Positions 35,923-44,332 of a stretch of 64,000 bases of DNA are shown here, piece after piece (position 1 is the first letter of the stretch; every line of letters starts with the position of its first letter). The translations under genes and the position numbers were made by a program. Under the pieces are notes generated by a model. It did no database searches and was not told the DNA's origin. It saw only the letters and a program-made list of their open reading frames with translations. The stretch comes from Bacteroidales bacterium UBA5833 (GTDB lineage: Bacteria; Bacteroidota; Bacteroidia; Bacteroidales; Lentimicrobiaceae). The DNA lies in contig DJGZ01000044.1 in the NCBI GenBank assembly GCA_002433025.1, forward strand, positions 10,883 to 74,882. The letters are read 5' to 3'.

Positions 35923-37383
35923 ATGAAAAACATAATTAAATACAGCCTGTTTCTTTCGCTTGTGCTGGCATTTGCTTCCTGCGAAAAGTTCCTGGATATA
36001 TCGCCTACAGGCAATTCCATCTTTATTGAAGAAAAAGGAGATACCATTTTCAAAACGGCCAATGAAGTGGAAGCTGCACTAAGTGCCGTTTACGGCGACT
36101 TTCAGAATGAATACTGGCAGCTTGACTGGCTGGTCAACGGCGATGCCCAATCGGACGACGCTTATGCCGGAGCTGATAACCCTTCCAATTTCCAGATCGA
36201 TGATTACCGGATAATTGCCACCAATTCAAATGTAAGCCGCGACTGGGCCTATCTTTATCAGACCATAGGGAAGGCTAATCTGGTCATCAACAATGTAGAA
36301 GCAACTCCGGATCCCTCATTGAGCGATCAGCGGAAGAAGGAAATCAAGGGAGAAGCCTCCTTTGTCAGGGCGGTGATGTACTTTGAAGCCGTTCAACTCT
36401 GGGGCGATGTTCCGCTGCAATTGAAAGAGGTTACCAGCGTGAGTGCCGCGGATCTGGATGAAATTTATCCCCAGCTCTATCCCGAGCGCAAACCCATGGC
36501 CGAAGTATATGAACAGATTATTGCTGACCTGGAATATGCCCTGGCCAATGTTAAGATAACCCAGCCGCACAAGGGATATGCCACCAAAGGCGCGGCCAAT
36601 GCTTACCTGGCAAAAGTTTACGCCACCATTGAACCGAAAGATTACAACAAAGTAGTGGAATATTGCGATGCGGTGATTGCCGGAGGCTATTCCCTGCTGC
36701 CCGAATTTGACATGCTCTGGAATAATGAAAATGAGAACTCCTCAGAATCCATTTTTGAGGTGAATTATGCAGGAACTGCCAGCGATGCCAATTGGGGTTC
36801 CAGCATGTTCAGGGGCACCGACTGGAAGAAGTTCAATATTCCTTCCAACGACCTGGTTAAGGCGTTTAACGATGAAGGCGATATGATCCGCAAAAATGCT
36901 TCAATATCATTTGAAGATGTAACCGGCAAGTGGTCGGATGCCAACTGGCCGGCTGGTAATTATCCGTTCATGAACAAGTACAGGATCATCACCTGGCCGA
37001 GTCCGCAGAATTATATCCTGGTAAGACTGGCGGATATTTTGCTGCTGAAGGCTGAAGCGCTGAATGAGCTTGGTGATGTGAACGGCGCCGCCCAGCTGGT
37101 AAATCAGATCCGTGGCCGTGTAGACCTGCCGGATACCCAGGCTTCGACCCGGGAAGCCATGCGGCTGGCCATAGAGAAAGAACGCCGCCTGGAGCTGGCC
37201 TTTGAAGGTAAGCGCTGGTTTGACCTGAAGCGCACCGGAAGGGCCATTGAGGTGATCAACAATGCCATCGGCCCCGACGGGAATAAGATCGGATACAACC
37301 TGACGCAAAACGGCCTGTTGTGGCCCATTCCGCAATCGGAGCTGGATAAAAATGAACTGCTGACCCAGAATCCGGGTTATTAA
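35923..37383 (+). CDS. SusD/RagB-type glycan-binding lipoprotein
   Basis: 486 residues with lipobox FASC (Cys20) followed by EKFLDISPTGN, the usual SusD start. Helical TPR-like scaffold features: QNEYWQLDWLVNGDAQSDDAY, EIKGEASFVRAVMYFEAVQLWGDVPL (the strongest family signature), KGAANAYLAKVYA, and the C-terminal RLADILLLKAEALNELGD, IEKERRLELAFEGKRWFDLKR and LLWPIPQSELDKN. It binds glycan at the cell surface and caps the SusC barrel. Full length. It sits 11 bp after SusC; a strong hairpin lies between it and GH30. Confidence 0.97.
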   Translation: MKNIIKYSLFLSLVLAFASCEKFLDISPTGNSIFIEEKGDTIFKTANEVEAALSAVYGDFQNEYWQLDWLVNGDAQSDDAYAGADNPSNFQIDDYRIIATNSNVSRDWAYLYQTIGKANLVINNVEATPDPSLSDQRKKEIKGEASFVRAVMYFEAVQLWGDVPLQLKEVTSVSAADLDEIYPQLYPERKPMAEVYEQIIADLEYALANVKITQPHKGYATKGAANAYLAKVYATIEPKDYNKVVEYCDAVIAGGYSLLPEFDMLWNNENENSSESIFEVNYAGTASDANWGSSMFRGTDWKKFNIPSNDLVKAFNDEGDMIRKNASISFEDVTGKWSDANWPAGNYPFMNKYRIITWPSPQNYILVRLADILLLKAEALNELGDVNGAAQLVNQIRGRVDLPDTQASTREAMRLAIEKERRLELAFEGKRWFDLKRTGRAIEVINNAIGPDGNKIGYNLTQNGLLWPIPQSELDKNELLTQNPGY

Positions 37384-37432
37384 TCTGAGGTACGGATTTT
37401 TACCGGATTATCCAGGCTGAAATAGCAACCAT

Positions 37433-37466
37433 ACCGGGGCGTATCTTTTACCGGATGCGCCCCGGT
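37433..37466 (+). other. Intercistronic hairpin between susD and GH30
   Basis: ACCGGGGCG and CGCCCCGGT (9 bp, perfect) with a 16 nt loop, about 50 bp after the SusD stop. A second smaller one, CCCGG/CCGGG, follows at about 37476-37491. With no T run it is not a clean terminator; it could set a lower level of GH30 message than susCD by processing or partial termination. Confidence 0.5.
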
Positions 37467-37544
37467 TAACGGTTGCCCGGAGTTTGCCGGGAGCGCGCAA
37501 TTACCTGTGAATTTTCGTTTAACTGTTGTTTAAAGATTACTGAG

Positions 37545-39008
37545 ATGAAAACTGAAAGTAGCAAACTGCCGGTATTACTGATTTTAGTTATCCTGCTTTC
37601 AACGGGAGTGACCGCCTGCACCAAGAAGGATAAACCCAAACCTGAAGAACCCGGGCAGGGTAACGGCGTAAAATCATGGGTAACCACCGGCGACCGTGCG
37701 CAATTGCTGGCTTCAGGAAAGGAGATTTCCTTTATCAGCAGCGCCCCTGCCGGGCAGGCTGTGCTCAGGATCGACACCTCCATCATGTATCAGGAAGTGG
37801 AGGGCTACGGCGCCGCGTTCACAGGTTCCTCGGCCTGGCTTATCAACCGGAAGTTAAATCCACAGTCCAGACAGGCGCTGTTGAATGAATTGTTTAACCC
37901 GGAAGACGGGATTGGCATTTCATACCTCAGACTAACCATGGGTGCTTCCGATTTTTCGCTTTCCGACTTTACCTACAACGATCTGCCGGCCGGTCAGACG
38001 GATTTCGGGCTGGAACAGTTCTCGCTTTCGCAGGACAGGGATGACGTGATTCCGGTGATGAAGGAGATCCTGAAAATATTCCCTGATCTCAGAATTATGG
38101 GCTCGCCCTGGAGTCCGCCGGCCTGGATGAAAACCAACGGTAAACTGACAGGAGGCAGGTTGAAAGCGGAGTGCTACCCGGTTTACGCCGGTTATTTTGT
38201 CCGGTATATCCGGGCAATGAAGGAAGAAGGCATTGCCATAGATGCGGTTACGATACAGAATGAGCCCCTGCATTCTACAGCAAATTACCCGTGTATGCAG
38301 ATGCAGGCCAATGAGCAGCTGCAGTTTATTAAAAACAATCTCGGTCCGGTGTTCGAAGCAGAAGGCATTTCGACAAAAATTATCACTTACGACCATAACT
38401 GGGACAGGCCAGATTACCCCATTACCATCCTCGATGACCCTGATGCCAGGCAATATGTGGCTGGCTCGGCCTTTCACGCGTATGCCGGGGATGTTTCGGC
38501 CATGGGAACGGTGCATCAGGCCCATCCCGACAAGGCGCTCTATTTTACCGAAATCTCCGGTGGAGCCTGGGCCACCGATTTTGCCGGCAACCTGATGTGG
38601 AATATGCGGCACATCTTTATCGGCACAGCCCGCAACTGGTCGAAGAACGCGTTGCTCTGGAACCTGGCATTGGATGAAAATTACGGGCCGCAGAACAACG
38701 GGTGCAACAATTGCAGGGGTGTGGTTACCATCAATTCATTAACGGGCGAAGTTACCCGGAATGAGGAATACTATGCCATTGCCCATTTTTCGAAATTCGT
38801 TCGTCCCGGCGCAATAAGAATCAGCGCTAACCTGCCCCAGTCGGCCGGTGATGCCGGGGTGGTGGCGTTTCAGAACACCGATGGTTCAAAGGTGCTGATT
38901 GCCGCCAACTACAGCGGCGATGCCGTTCGGTTTGCCGTGGAACAGGGGCCGCGGATTTTCACCGTGAACCTGGCGGCAACATCTGTTACCAGTTTTGTCT
39001 GGAAATAA
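37545..39008 (+). CDS. GH30 family glycoside hydrolase lipoprotein
   Basis: 487 residues with a lipobox (GVTACTKK, Cys25), so membrane-attached, possibly on the surface. The GH30 barrel shows YQEVEGYGAAFTGSSAW, LRLTMGASDFS, RIMGSPWSPPAWMK, the acid/base Glu240 in TIQNEPLH and the nucleophile Glu336 in LYFTEISGG, then the beta-sandwich that ends ATSVTSFVW. Subfamily 3 enzymes in similar PULs are endo-beta-1,6-glucanases acting on fungal glucan; subfamily 1 members hydrolyse glucosylceramide. The PUL setting favours a beta-glucan. ATG 37545 was preferred over a start 24 codons upstream because the lipoprotein signal begins there. Confidence 0.93.
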   Translation: MKTESSKLPVLLILVILLSTGVTACTKKDKPKPEEPGQGNGVKSWVTTGDRAQLLASGKEISFISSAPAGQAVLRIDTSIMYQEVEGYGAAFTGSSAWLINRKLNPQSRQALLNELFNPEDGIGISYLRLTMGASDFSLSDFTYNDLPAGQTDFGLEQFSLSQDRDDVIPVMKEILKIFPDLRIMGSPWSPPAWMKTNGKLTGGRLKAECYPVYAGYFVRYIRAMKEEGIAIDAVTIQNEPLHSTANYPCMQMQANEQLQFIKNNLGPVFEAEGISTKIITYDHNWDRPDYPITILDDPDARQYVAGSAFHAYAGDVSAMGTVHQAHPDKALYFTEISGGAWATDFAGNLMWNMRHIFIGTARNWSKNALLWNLALDENYGPQNNGCNNCRGVVTINSLTGEVTRNEEYYAIAHFSKFVRPGAIRISANLPQSAGDAGVVAFQNTDGSKVLIAANYSGDAVRFAVEQGPRIFTVNLAATSVTSFVWK

Positions 39009-39010
39009 TA

Positions 39011-39035
39011 AACCCCGGAGGTTTATCCCGGGGTT
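39011..39035. terminator. Bidirectional terminator-like hairpin after the PUL
   Basis: AACCCCGG and CCGGGGTT (8 bp, perfect) with a 9 nt loop, directly after the GH30 stop and 42 bp from the convergent deoxyhypusine synthase-like stop. T-rich flanks are modest on both sides. Confidence 0.65.
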
Positions 39036-39076
39036 AATCCCTTAATTATCAGTTTATCTGGCTGAACCGGCGAGAA

Positions 39077-40051
39077 TTACCAGCGCAGCAGCCAGGCGAA
39101 GATCAGGGGGGCGACGATGGTTGCATCGCTCTCGATGATAAATTTCGGGGTGTCGATATCGAGTTTCCCCCAGGTGATTTTTTCGTTGGGAACCGCCCCT
39201 GAATAGGATCCGTAAGAGGTGGTTGAGTCGCTGATCTGGCAGAAGTATGACCAGAAAGGAACGTCGTGCCACTCAAGGTCCTGATACATCATGGGTACCA
39301 CGCAGATGGGGAAATCGCCGGCGATGCCCCCGCCGATCTGGAAGAATCCAACCCCTTTGCCTGAGGAATTCTTACGGTACCATTCCGAGAGGTACATCAT
39401 GTATTCGATGCCCGACTTCATGGTGGAGGGGTTTAGTTCGCCCTTGATGCAGTAAGAGGCGAAGATATTTCCCATGGTGCTGTCTTCCCAGCCCGGAACG
39501 ATGATCGGAAGGTTTTTTTCGGCAGCGGCCAGCATCCACGAATGTCTGGGATCTATTTCATAGTCCTTTTCCATCACCTTGCTGAGCAGCAGCTTGTACA
39601 TGTATTCATGCGGAAAAAAGCGCTCACCATTTGCCTGGGCATCTTTCCATATTTTTTCAATGTGATGCTGAATCCTGCGGAAGGCTTCTTCTTCGGGGAT
39701 GCAGGTATCGGTAACCCGGTTCATGCCCTGTTCCAGCAGTTCGAATTCCTGCTGAGGGGTAAGGTCGCGGTAGTGCGGCACCCGTTTGTAGTGGCTGTGG
39801 GCAACCAGGTTCATAATGTCTTCTTCCAGGTTGGCGCCGGTACAACTGATGATCTGTACCTTGTCCTGACGGATCATTTCGGCCAGGGAGATGCCCAGTT
39901 CGGCAGTGCTCATGGCTCCGGCCAGGGTAATCATCATTTTTCCGCCTTCAGCCAGATGTTTTTCGTAAGATTTTGCGGCATCCACCACGGTGGCGGCGTT
40001 AAAATGCCTGTAGTGATGCTCGATAAATTGTGAAACAGGTCCTCTGTTCAT
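39077..40051 (-). CDS. Deoxyhypusine synthase-family protein
   Basis: 324 residues. Family marks: MMITLAGAMSTAELGISLAEMI, SCTGANLEEDIMN, FPHEYMYKLL, PIIVPGWEDSTMGN (NAD site), GVGFFQIGGGIAGDFPICVVP, and PNEKITWGKLD, which holds the catalytic-type Lys in the conserved WGK. In eukaryotes and archaea the enzyme moves the aminobutyl group of spermidine onto eIF5A; bacteria have no such target, and bacterial members are thought to make homospermidine or modify something unknown. Together with speA and the agmatinase homologue this makes a third polyamine-linked gene within 12 kb. ATG 40051 was chosen over a start seven codons upstream, which lies too close to the promoter. Confidence 0.92.
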   Translation of the reverse strand: MNRGPVSQFIEHHYRHFNAATVVDAAKSYEKHLAEGGKMMITLAGAMSTAELGISLAEMIRQDKVQIISCTGANLEEDIMNLVAHSHYKRVPHYRDLTPQQEFELLEQGMNRVTDTCIPEEEAFRRIQHHIEKIWKDAQANGERFFPHEYMYKLLLSKVMEKDYEIDPRHSWMLAAAEKNLPIIVPGWEDSTMGNIFASYCIKGELNPSTMKSGIEYMMYLSEWYRKNSSGKGVGFFQIGGGIAGDFPICVVPMMYQDLEWHDVPFWSYFCQISDSTTSYGSYSGAVPNEKITWGKLDIDTPKFIIESDATIVAPLIFAWLLRW

Positions 40052-40069
40052 GGCAATGATTTTTTTTTG

Positions 40070-40077
40070 CAAAGATA
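40070..40077 (-). promoter_or_regulatory. Bacteroidota -7 box for the deoxyhypusine synthase-like gene
   Basis: TATCTTTG on the minus strand, an exact TAnnTTTG match followed by an A9 run, 19 bp before the chosen ATG. It supports that start over the one at 40072. Confidence 0.55.
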
Positions 40078-40119
40078 GGAAATGAAGTGAGAAGTGATTC
40101 AGGAATCGGGAGTAGAGCA

Positions 40120-40390
40120 GAGAAGAATGGGCACGGACGGGACGTCTGCGCCAGTCGTGGAGGTGGTCGAGCGGAACCTAGACCACAATATAATCAGATG
40201 GTTGGATGAATAGACAGGCAAAGAGGATCGGGCACAAACGGGACGTCCGCGCCAGCCAAGGGTATTCGCGCCAACCGGCACCAGCATCCTCCTGACAGGT
40301 TTTCTTCTAACCTGTTAGGTGTAAAAAGGACGATTAGACTTTGATAAGTTTGATGCTAAGCCTGTGTAGGTCGTCCGCGCCAACCAGGTA
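40120..40390. repeat. Composite dispersed repeat, copy 1
   Basis: Fills the 350 bp gap between two leftward genes. It holds GGGCACGGACGGGACGTC at about 40128, a second GGGACGTCCGCGCCAGCC version near 40240, the CCTGACAGGTT/AACCTGTTAGG hairpin at 40291, and a following segment (GACGATTAGACTTTGATAAG, then GTCCGCGCCAACCAGG). The same modules recur in the same order at 56.2, 58.4, 60.8 and 63.8 kb. Confidence 0.75.
40291..40319 (+). repeat. Dispersed hairpin (module C), copy 1
   Basis: CCTGACAGGTT, loop TTCTTCT, AACCTGTTAGG: 11 bp stem with one G-T pair, followed by TGTAAAAAGGACG, which is shared with the other copies. Confidence 0.85.
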
Positions 40391-40422
40391 TTTAAAATTA
40401 TGAAATGAAAAGTTTGATATTC

Positions 40423-41265
40423 TTAAACTGCTCCTCTCCTGAAGGTATCGCCCTGAGCCAGATCGCCCGTTTCCCAGCCTTTGCGGAACCATGACATCCT
40501 TTGTTCGGAGGTTCCGTGTGTAAAATCGTCGGGGACAATGCGGCCCTGGGACTTCAGCTGTATATTGTCGTCGCCGACGGCAGCTGCGGCGTGTAATGCT
40601 TCTTCGATGTCACCGGTCTCGAGGATATCCATCATGCGGTCGGCATGGTGGGCCCACAATCCGGCAAGGAAGTCAGCCTGAAGCTCAAGTTTAACGGTAA
40701 GTGCATTGGCTTCTGTCTGGCTGAGGCGGGCGCGCTGTGCCTGAACATCGCCGAGGATTCCCAGTAGTTTCTGGACATGATGGCCTACTTCATGCGCAAT
40801 TACATAAGCTACAGCAAAATCGCCCTGAGCGCCGAAACGGGTCTTCAATACATCACAGAAACTCAGGTCGATATATATTTTTTCATCGCCCGAACAGTAG
40901 AAGGGTCCGCTGGCAGCACTGGCATACCCGCATGCCGATTGCACCTGATCCCTGAAAAGGACCAGTTTTGGCTCCCGGTAGGTTTGTCCCGACTGTTTGA
41001 AGATCATTTTCCAGACATCCTCTGTGTCGGCAAGTACTACCGATACAAACTGGGCCATCTGGTCTTCCTCAGCCGATGTTGCCACAGTTTGTTCTGTTTG
41101 CCCTGATTCCAGGCCTCCAAGCATCTGGCCGGGATCTCCGCCCATGAGCCAAACGATGAGCACAATAACAATGGTGCCCAATCCACCTCCAAGGGCCATC
41201 TTGCCGCCCGACATGCCACGGCGGTCTTCAACATTTGAACTTCCACGTCTTCCGGTCCAGCGCAT
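40423..41265 (-). CDS. Neutral zinc metallopeptidase, YpfJ family
   Basis: 280 residues: an Arg-rich start (MRWTGRRGSSNVEDRRG), a Gly-rich single membrane helix (GLGTIVIVLIVWLMGG) and a domain with the zinc signature AHEVGHHVQ (HExxH). Further family marks are WKMIFKQSGQTYREPKLVLF, CGYASAASGPFYCSGDEKIYIDL, ELQADFLAGLWAHHAD and the closing TSEQRMSWFRKGWETGDL. Length and order match YpfJ/KPN_02809-type proteins, whose physiological substrate is not known. Its membrane anchor suggests an envelope role. Leftward and monocistronic; the 307 bp to priA contain the priA promoter and a GGCT/AGCC A-rich hairpin near 41361. Confidence 0.92.
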   Translation of the reverse strand: MRWTGRRGSSNVEDRRGMSGGKMALGGGLGTIVIVLIVWLMGGDPGQMLGGLESGQTEQTVATSAEEDQMAQFVSVVLADTEDVWKMIFKQSGQTYREPKLVLFRDQVQSACGYASAASGPFYCSGDEKIYIDLSFCDVLKTRFGAQGDFAVAYVIAHEVGHHVQKLLGILGDVQAQRARLSQTEANALTVKLELQADFLAGLWAHHADRMMDILETGDIEEALHAAAAVGDDNIQLKSQGRIVPDDFTHGTSEQRMSWFRKGWETGDLAQGDTFRRGAV

Positions 41266-41541
41266 ATTTCAGATTTATTTGTGATGAATAAAAACCTTCC
41301 GCACCAATATCAATAAGAATGAAGCGGAATTATTCTGATAAAAGACATAAAAACGGGGCCTTTGGCTAAAAAAAAGCCGGGATGTCCCCTGAATGCTAAG
41401 TTACTCATTTTTTGGGTATCATTTTGGGCCGTCGCGGAAAAATGATGAATTTCAGAGGACAAGGGACACAGCCGGCCGGATATGGCTGTGCGGACCTGTC
41501 CGGTTGTTAAGAAATATTCCGTTGCATTTTCAGGGGCTTTG

Positions 41542-41549
41542 TATCTTTG
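41542..41549 (+). promoter_or_regulatory. Promoter of priA
   Basis: TATCTTTG (-7) with TTG at 41522-41524, 17 bp upstream, an acceptable -33 spacing. It lies 24 bp before the TTG start. Confidence 0.6.
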
Positions 41550-41572
41550 ATCATTCTAAAGGATAATAAATT

Positions 41573-44077
41573 TTGGCTGATCAGGAATATATCACATTGT
41601 TTGCAGAAGTGTTGCTGCCGCTTCCGGTTAAGGGTTACTTTACTTACCGGGTGCCTCAGGAGCTGAACGGGCTGCTTGCTCCGGGCATGCGTGTGGTGGT
41701 GCAGTTCGGTCAGAAGAAGTTTTATACAGCGCTGGTCAGGCGGATACATCAACAGGTGCCTGCGGTGATGTCGGTAAAGTATGTGCTTGCGGTTGTGGAT
41801 CCATGGCCGGTAGTGAACGAAAAGCAATTCCTGCTGTGGGAGTGGATGGCTGAGTATTATTTATGTACGGTGGGCGAAGTGATGAATGCGGCCCTTCCTT
41901 CGGCTTACAAACTGGCAAGTGAAACCCGTGTGGTAATGGATCCTGAGTATGTTAAGGATGGAGAAGTGCTCAGCGACAGGGAGTTTATGGTGGTGGAAGC
42001 CCTTGAATTGCAGAATATCCTGACACTCACCGATATCAGCCGCATTGTAGGGATGGCCAAAGTGATACCTCTCGTGAAAACAATGATTGAGAAGGGCATT
42101 GTCAGGGTTGAAGAGGAGATCACCGAGAAGTATAAGCCCAGGACCGAAACCTGTATACGCCTGACAGAAGCCTATCATGATGAATCGCTGTTGCATGCCG
42201 AAATGGACAGGCTGAGCAAAAGGGCGTTCAAACAGCTTCAGGCTTTGATGGCTTACCTCAGCATCAGCCGTTGTTTTTCGGAGCATCCGGTTGAAGTCAG
42301 CCGGCCCGAATTGCTCAAAACCCCGGATATCAGCGTGGCCCAGCTTGACGCTCTTATCAGGAAAGGGATACTGGAAACATATTTGCGCAATGTGAGCCGT
42401 CTGATGCATGATGATGCAAGCGACAGTTCGCGGAATATCATCTTCTCAGACGCTCAGAAACAGGTTATCGCTGAGCTGAAAAGCCTGCTGAACGGAACCG
42501 GAATCGCCTTGTTAAAGGGGGTTACTTCGAGCGGGAAAACGGAGGTATATATTCATTTGATTGAAGAAGTCATAAGCAAGGGGAAGCAGGTGCTGTATCT
42601 TCTTCCGGAGATCGCGCTCACAACCCAGATTATCAGGCGGCTTCAAAAATATTTCGGAGATAAAGTCGGGGTTTACCATTCAAAGTATAACGAGTTTGAG
42701 CGGATTGAGATCTGGAATAAGGCCAACATACCACTTTCGGACAATCAGCAAAATCAGCCCTACCAGATTTTGCTCGGCGCCCGGTCGGCCCTGTTTCTGC
42801 CATTTACCGACATGGGACTGATTATAGTGGATGAAGAGCATGACAGTTCCTATAAACAAAACGATCCCGCCCCCCGGTATAATGCCAGGGATGCTGCCAC
42901 AATGCTAGGATATATACATCAATGTCCTGTTTTGTTAGGCTCTGCCACTCCTTCCGTTGAAAGTTATTTTAACGCGGTGAGCGGCAAATATGGCCTTGTT
43001 AACCTGAATGAGCGTTTTGGCAGTATGCAGATGCCTGAAATCCGGATTGTAAACATCAGGGAAGAGGCCAGGATGAAAAGGATGAAGTCGCATTTTTCGC
43101 CCCAATTGCTTGATGCCATCAAACAAGCCCTGGATGCAGGGGAACAGGTTATCCTTTTCCAGAACCGTCGTGGATTTTCGCTCAGGCTTGAATGCGACAC
43201 CTGTCATTATATTCCTGAATGCATCAACTGTGATGTTACGCTCACCTATCACAAGCAGGTGAATGTGATGAAGTGCCACTATTGCGGGTACACCACCCGG
43301 GTTCCGGATGTTTGTCCTAAATGCCACAGTCCGGCCATAAAAATGCGGGGTTTTGGCACGGAGAAGGTGGAGGAAGAGCTTGCTATTCTTTTCCCGGATG
43401 TGGTGATCGGGAGGATGGACCTTGACACCACGCGGACCAAAAACGCCTATCAACGCATCATCGGGGATTTTGAGTCGCGGAGGATTGATATATTGGTGGG
43501 TACCCAGATGGTTACCAAAGGTCTGGATTTCGACAATGTAAGTCTGGTGGGCGTGCTTTACGCGGATGGGATGATGAGTTACCCCGATTTCCGGGCGCTG
43601 GAGCGCAGCTATCAGCTGATGGCACAAGTAAGCGGCCGGGCCGGGCGAAAGCATAAACGCGGGCTGGTAATGATACAGTCAAACAACCCCAAACATCCCC
43701 TGCTTCAGTGGGTGGTGGATGACAATTACGCTGCCATGTTTGAACAACAACTTTCCGACAGGTATAAATACAGATTTCCTCCGTATTTCAGGCTGATTGA
43801 AATATCCCTGATGCACCGTGATGCTGAATTCCTCAACAAAGCAGCCTCTGCCCTGGCCGGCATGCTGAAGCCAACTTTTGGCGCACTGTTGCTGGGCCCT
43901 GAGTATCCATTGGTTTCAAGGATCAGGAACCTTTATATCAAGAATTTATTGTTGAAGACCGGCAAAGGAACTCAGGGGAAACAAAGCAAGGCTGAACTTA
44001 CCCGTCAGCTTGAATTATTCAGGGCCCTGCCGGATTATAAAAGTGTAAGAATTGCAATTGACGTAGATCCGGCTTAA
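41573..44077 (+). CDS. priA: Primosomal protein N' (replication restart helicase PriA), TTG start
   Basis: 834 residues. N-terminal 3'-DNA-binding domain (VLLPLPVKGYFTYRVP), helicase lobe with Walker A KGVTSSGKTEV (about 319) and the DEEH box VDEEHDSSYKQNDPAPRYNARD, a zinc-binding region with four Cys pairs (CDTC, CINC, CHYC, CPKC) and helicase motifs IDILVGTQMVTKGLDFDNV and QVSGRAGR. PriA reloads the replisome at stalled forks. An in-frame TAA lies two codons before 41573 and no ATG precedes the conserved N-terminus, so translation must begin at TTG (or the ATT before it); an AAAGGA sequence lies 9 bp upstream. Monocistronic with its own promoter. Confidence 0.96.
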   Translation: MADQEYITLFAEVLLPLPVKGYFTYRVPQELNGLLAPGMRVVVQFGQKKFYTALVRRIHQQVPAVMSVKYVLAVVDPWPVVNEKQFLLWEWMAEYYLCTVGEVMNAALPSAYKLASETRVVMDPEYVKDGEVLSDREFMVVEALELQNILTLTDISRIVGMAKVIPLVKTMIEKGIVRVEEEITEKYKPRTETCIRLTEAYHDESLLHAEMDRLSKRAFKQLQALMAYLSISRCFSEHPVEVSRPELLKTPDISVAQLDALIRKGILETYLRNVSRLMHDDASDSSRNIIFSDAQKQVIAELKSLLNGTGIALLKGVTSSGKTEVYIHLIEEVISKGKQVLYLLPEIALTTQIIRRLQKYFGDKVGVYHSKYNEFERIEIWNKANIPLSDNQQNQPYQILLGARSALFLPFTDMGLIIVDEEHDSSYKQNDPAPRYNARDAATMLGYIHQCPVLLGSATPSVESYFNAVSGKYGLVNLNERFGSMQMPEIRIVNIREEARMKRMKSHFSPQLLDAIKQALDAGEQVILFQNRRGFSLRLECDTCHYIPECINCDVTLTYHKQVNVMKCHYCGYTTRVPDVCPKCHSPAIKMRGFGTEKVEEELAILFPDVVIGRMDLDTTRTKNAYQRIIGDFESRRIDILVGTQMVTKGLDFDNVSLVGVLYADGMMSYPDFRALERSYQLMAQVSGRAGRKHKRGLVMIQSNNPKHPLLQWVVDDNYAAMFEQQLSDRYKYRFPPYFRLIEISLMHRDAEFLNKAASALAGMLKPTFGALLLGPEYPLVSRIRNLYIKNLLLKTGKGTQGKQSKAELTRQLELFRALPDYKSVRIAIDVDPA

Positions 44078-44226
44078 GAATCCGGTGAAAGGTGAATAAC
44101 ATCAGCCGGGTTCAGGCAAAAGCCTCCCTGACTGAATTTTCAGTTGCAGGCAAACCGGGAAAACATCCCGGGGAGAAGAACCTCCTGATTCCTTTGACCC
44201 TTAATTTTCTTTTCAAGCTTTTATTG

Positions 44227-44234
44227 TACATTTG
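44227..44234 (+). promoter_or_regulatory. Bacteroidota -7 box for the ricT operon
   Basis: TACATTTG, an exact TAnnTTTG match, 99 bp before the ricT ATG. The transcript would begin just before the first leader hairpin. Confidence 0.5.
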
Positions 44235-44243
44235 CCTTTTACA

Positions 44244-44310
44244 TTTTCAACCGATGAGCGGTTGAAAATCAATATATTTCATCCCGTTTCAGGGGGTATC
44301 CCTGCGGGAT
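44244..44310 (+). other. Two-hairpin 5' leader of ricT
   Basis: First hairpin TTTTCAACCG, loop ATGAG, CGGTTGAAAA (10 bp perfect, 44244-44268). Second: outer ATCCCG/CGGGAT (44281-44286 and 44305-44310) with inner CAGGG/CCCTG and a GGTAT loop; a TTT bulge sits on the 5' side. Both lie between the -7 box and the ATG, so they would be in the transcript. Possible RNA stability or regulatory element. Confidence 0.5.
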
Positions 44311-44332
44311 TCAATTTCACAACACCCAAAAA

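Noticed and set aside
40120..40390. Composite repeats as degraded insertion sequences
   Set aside because: No transposase remnant in any frame and no flanking target duplication could be seen; kept as non-coding repeats instead.
41266..41541. GGCT/AGCC A-rich hairpin near 41361 as a terminator
   Set aside because: It lies between divergent genes, where no transcript is expected to end; left without a call.
44155..44171. CCGGGA/TCCCGG hairpin after priA as a terminator
   Set aside because: Only 6 bp and no T run follows; too weak to call.
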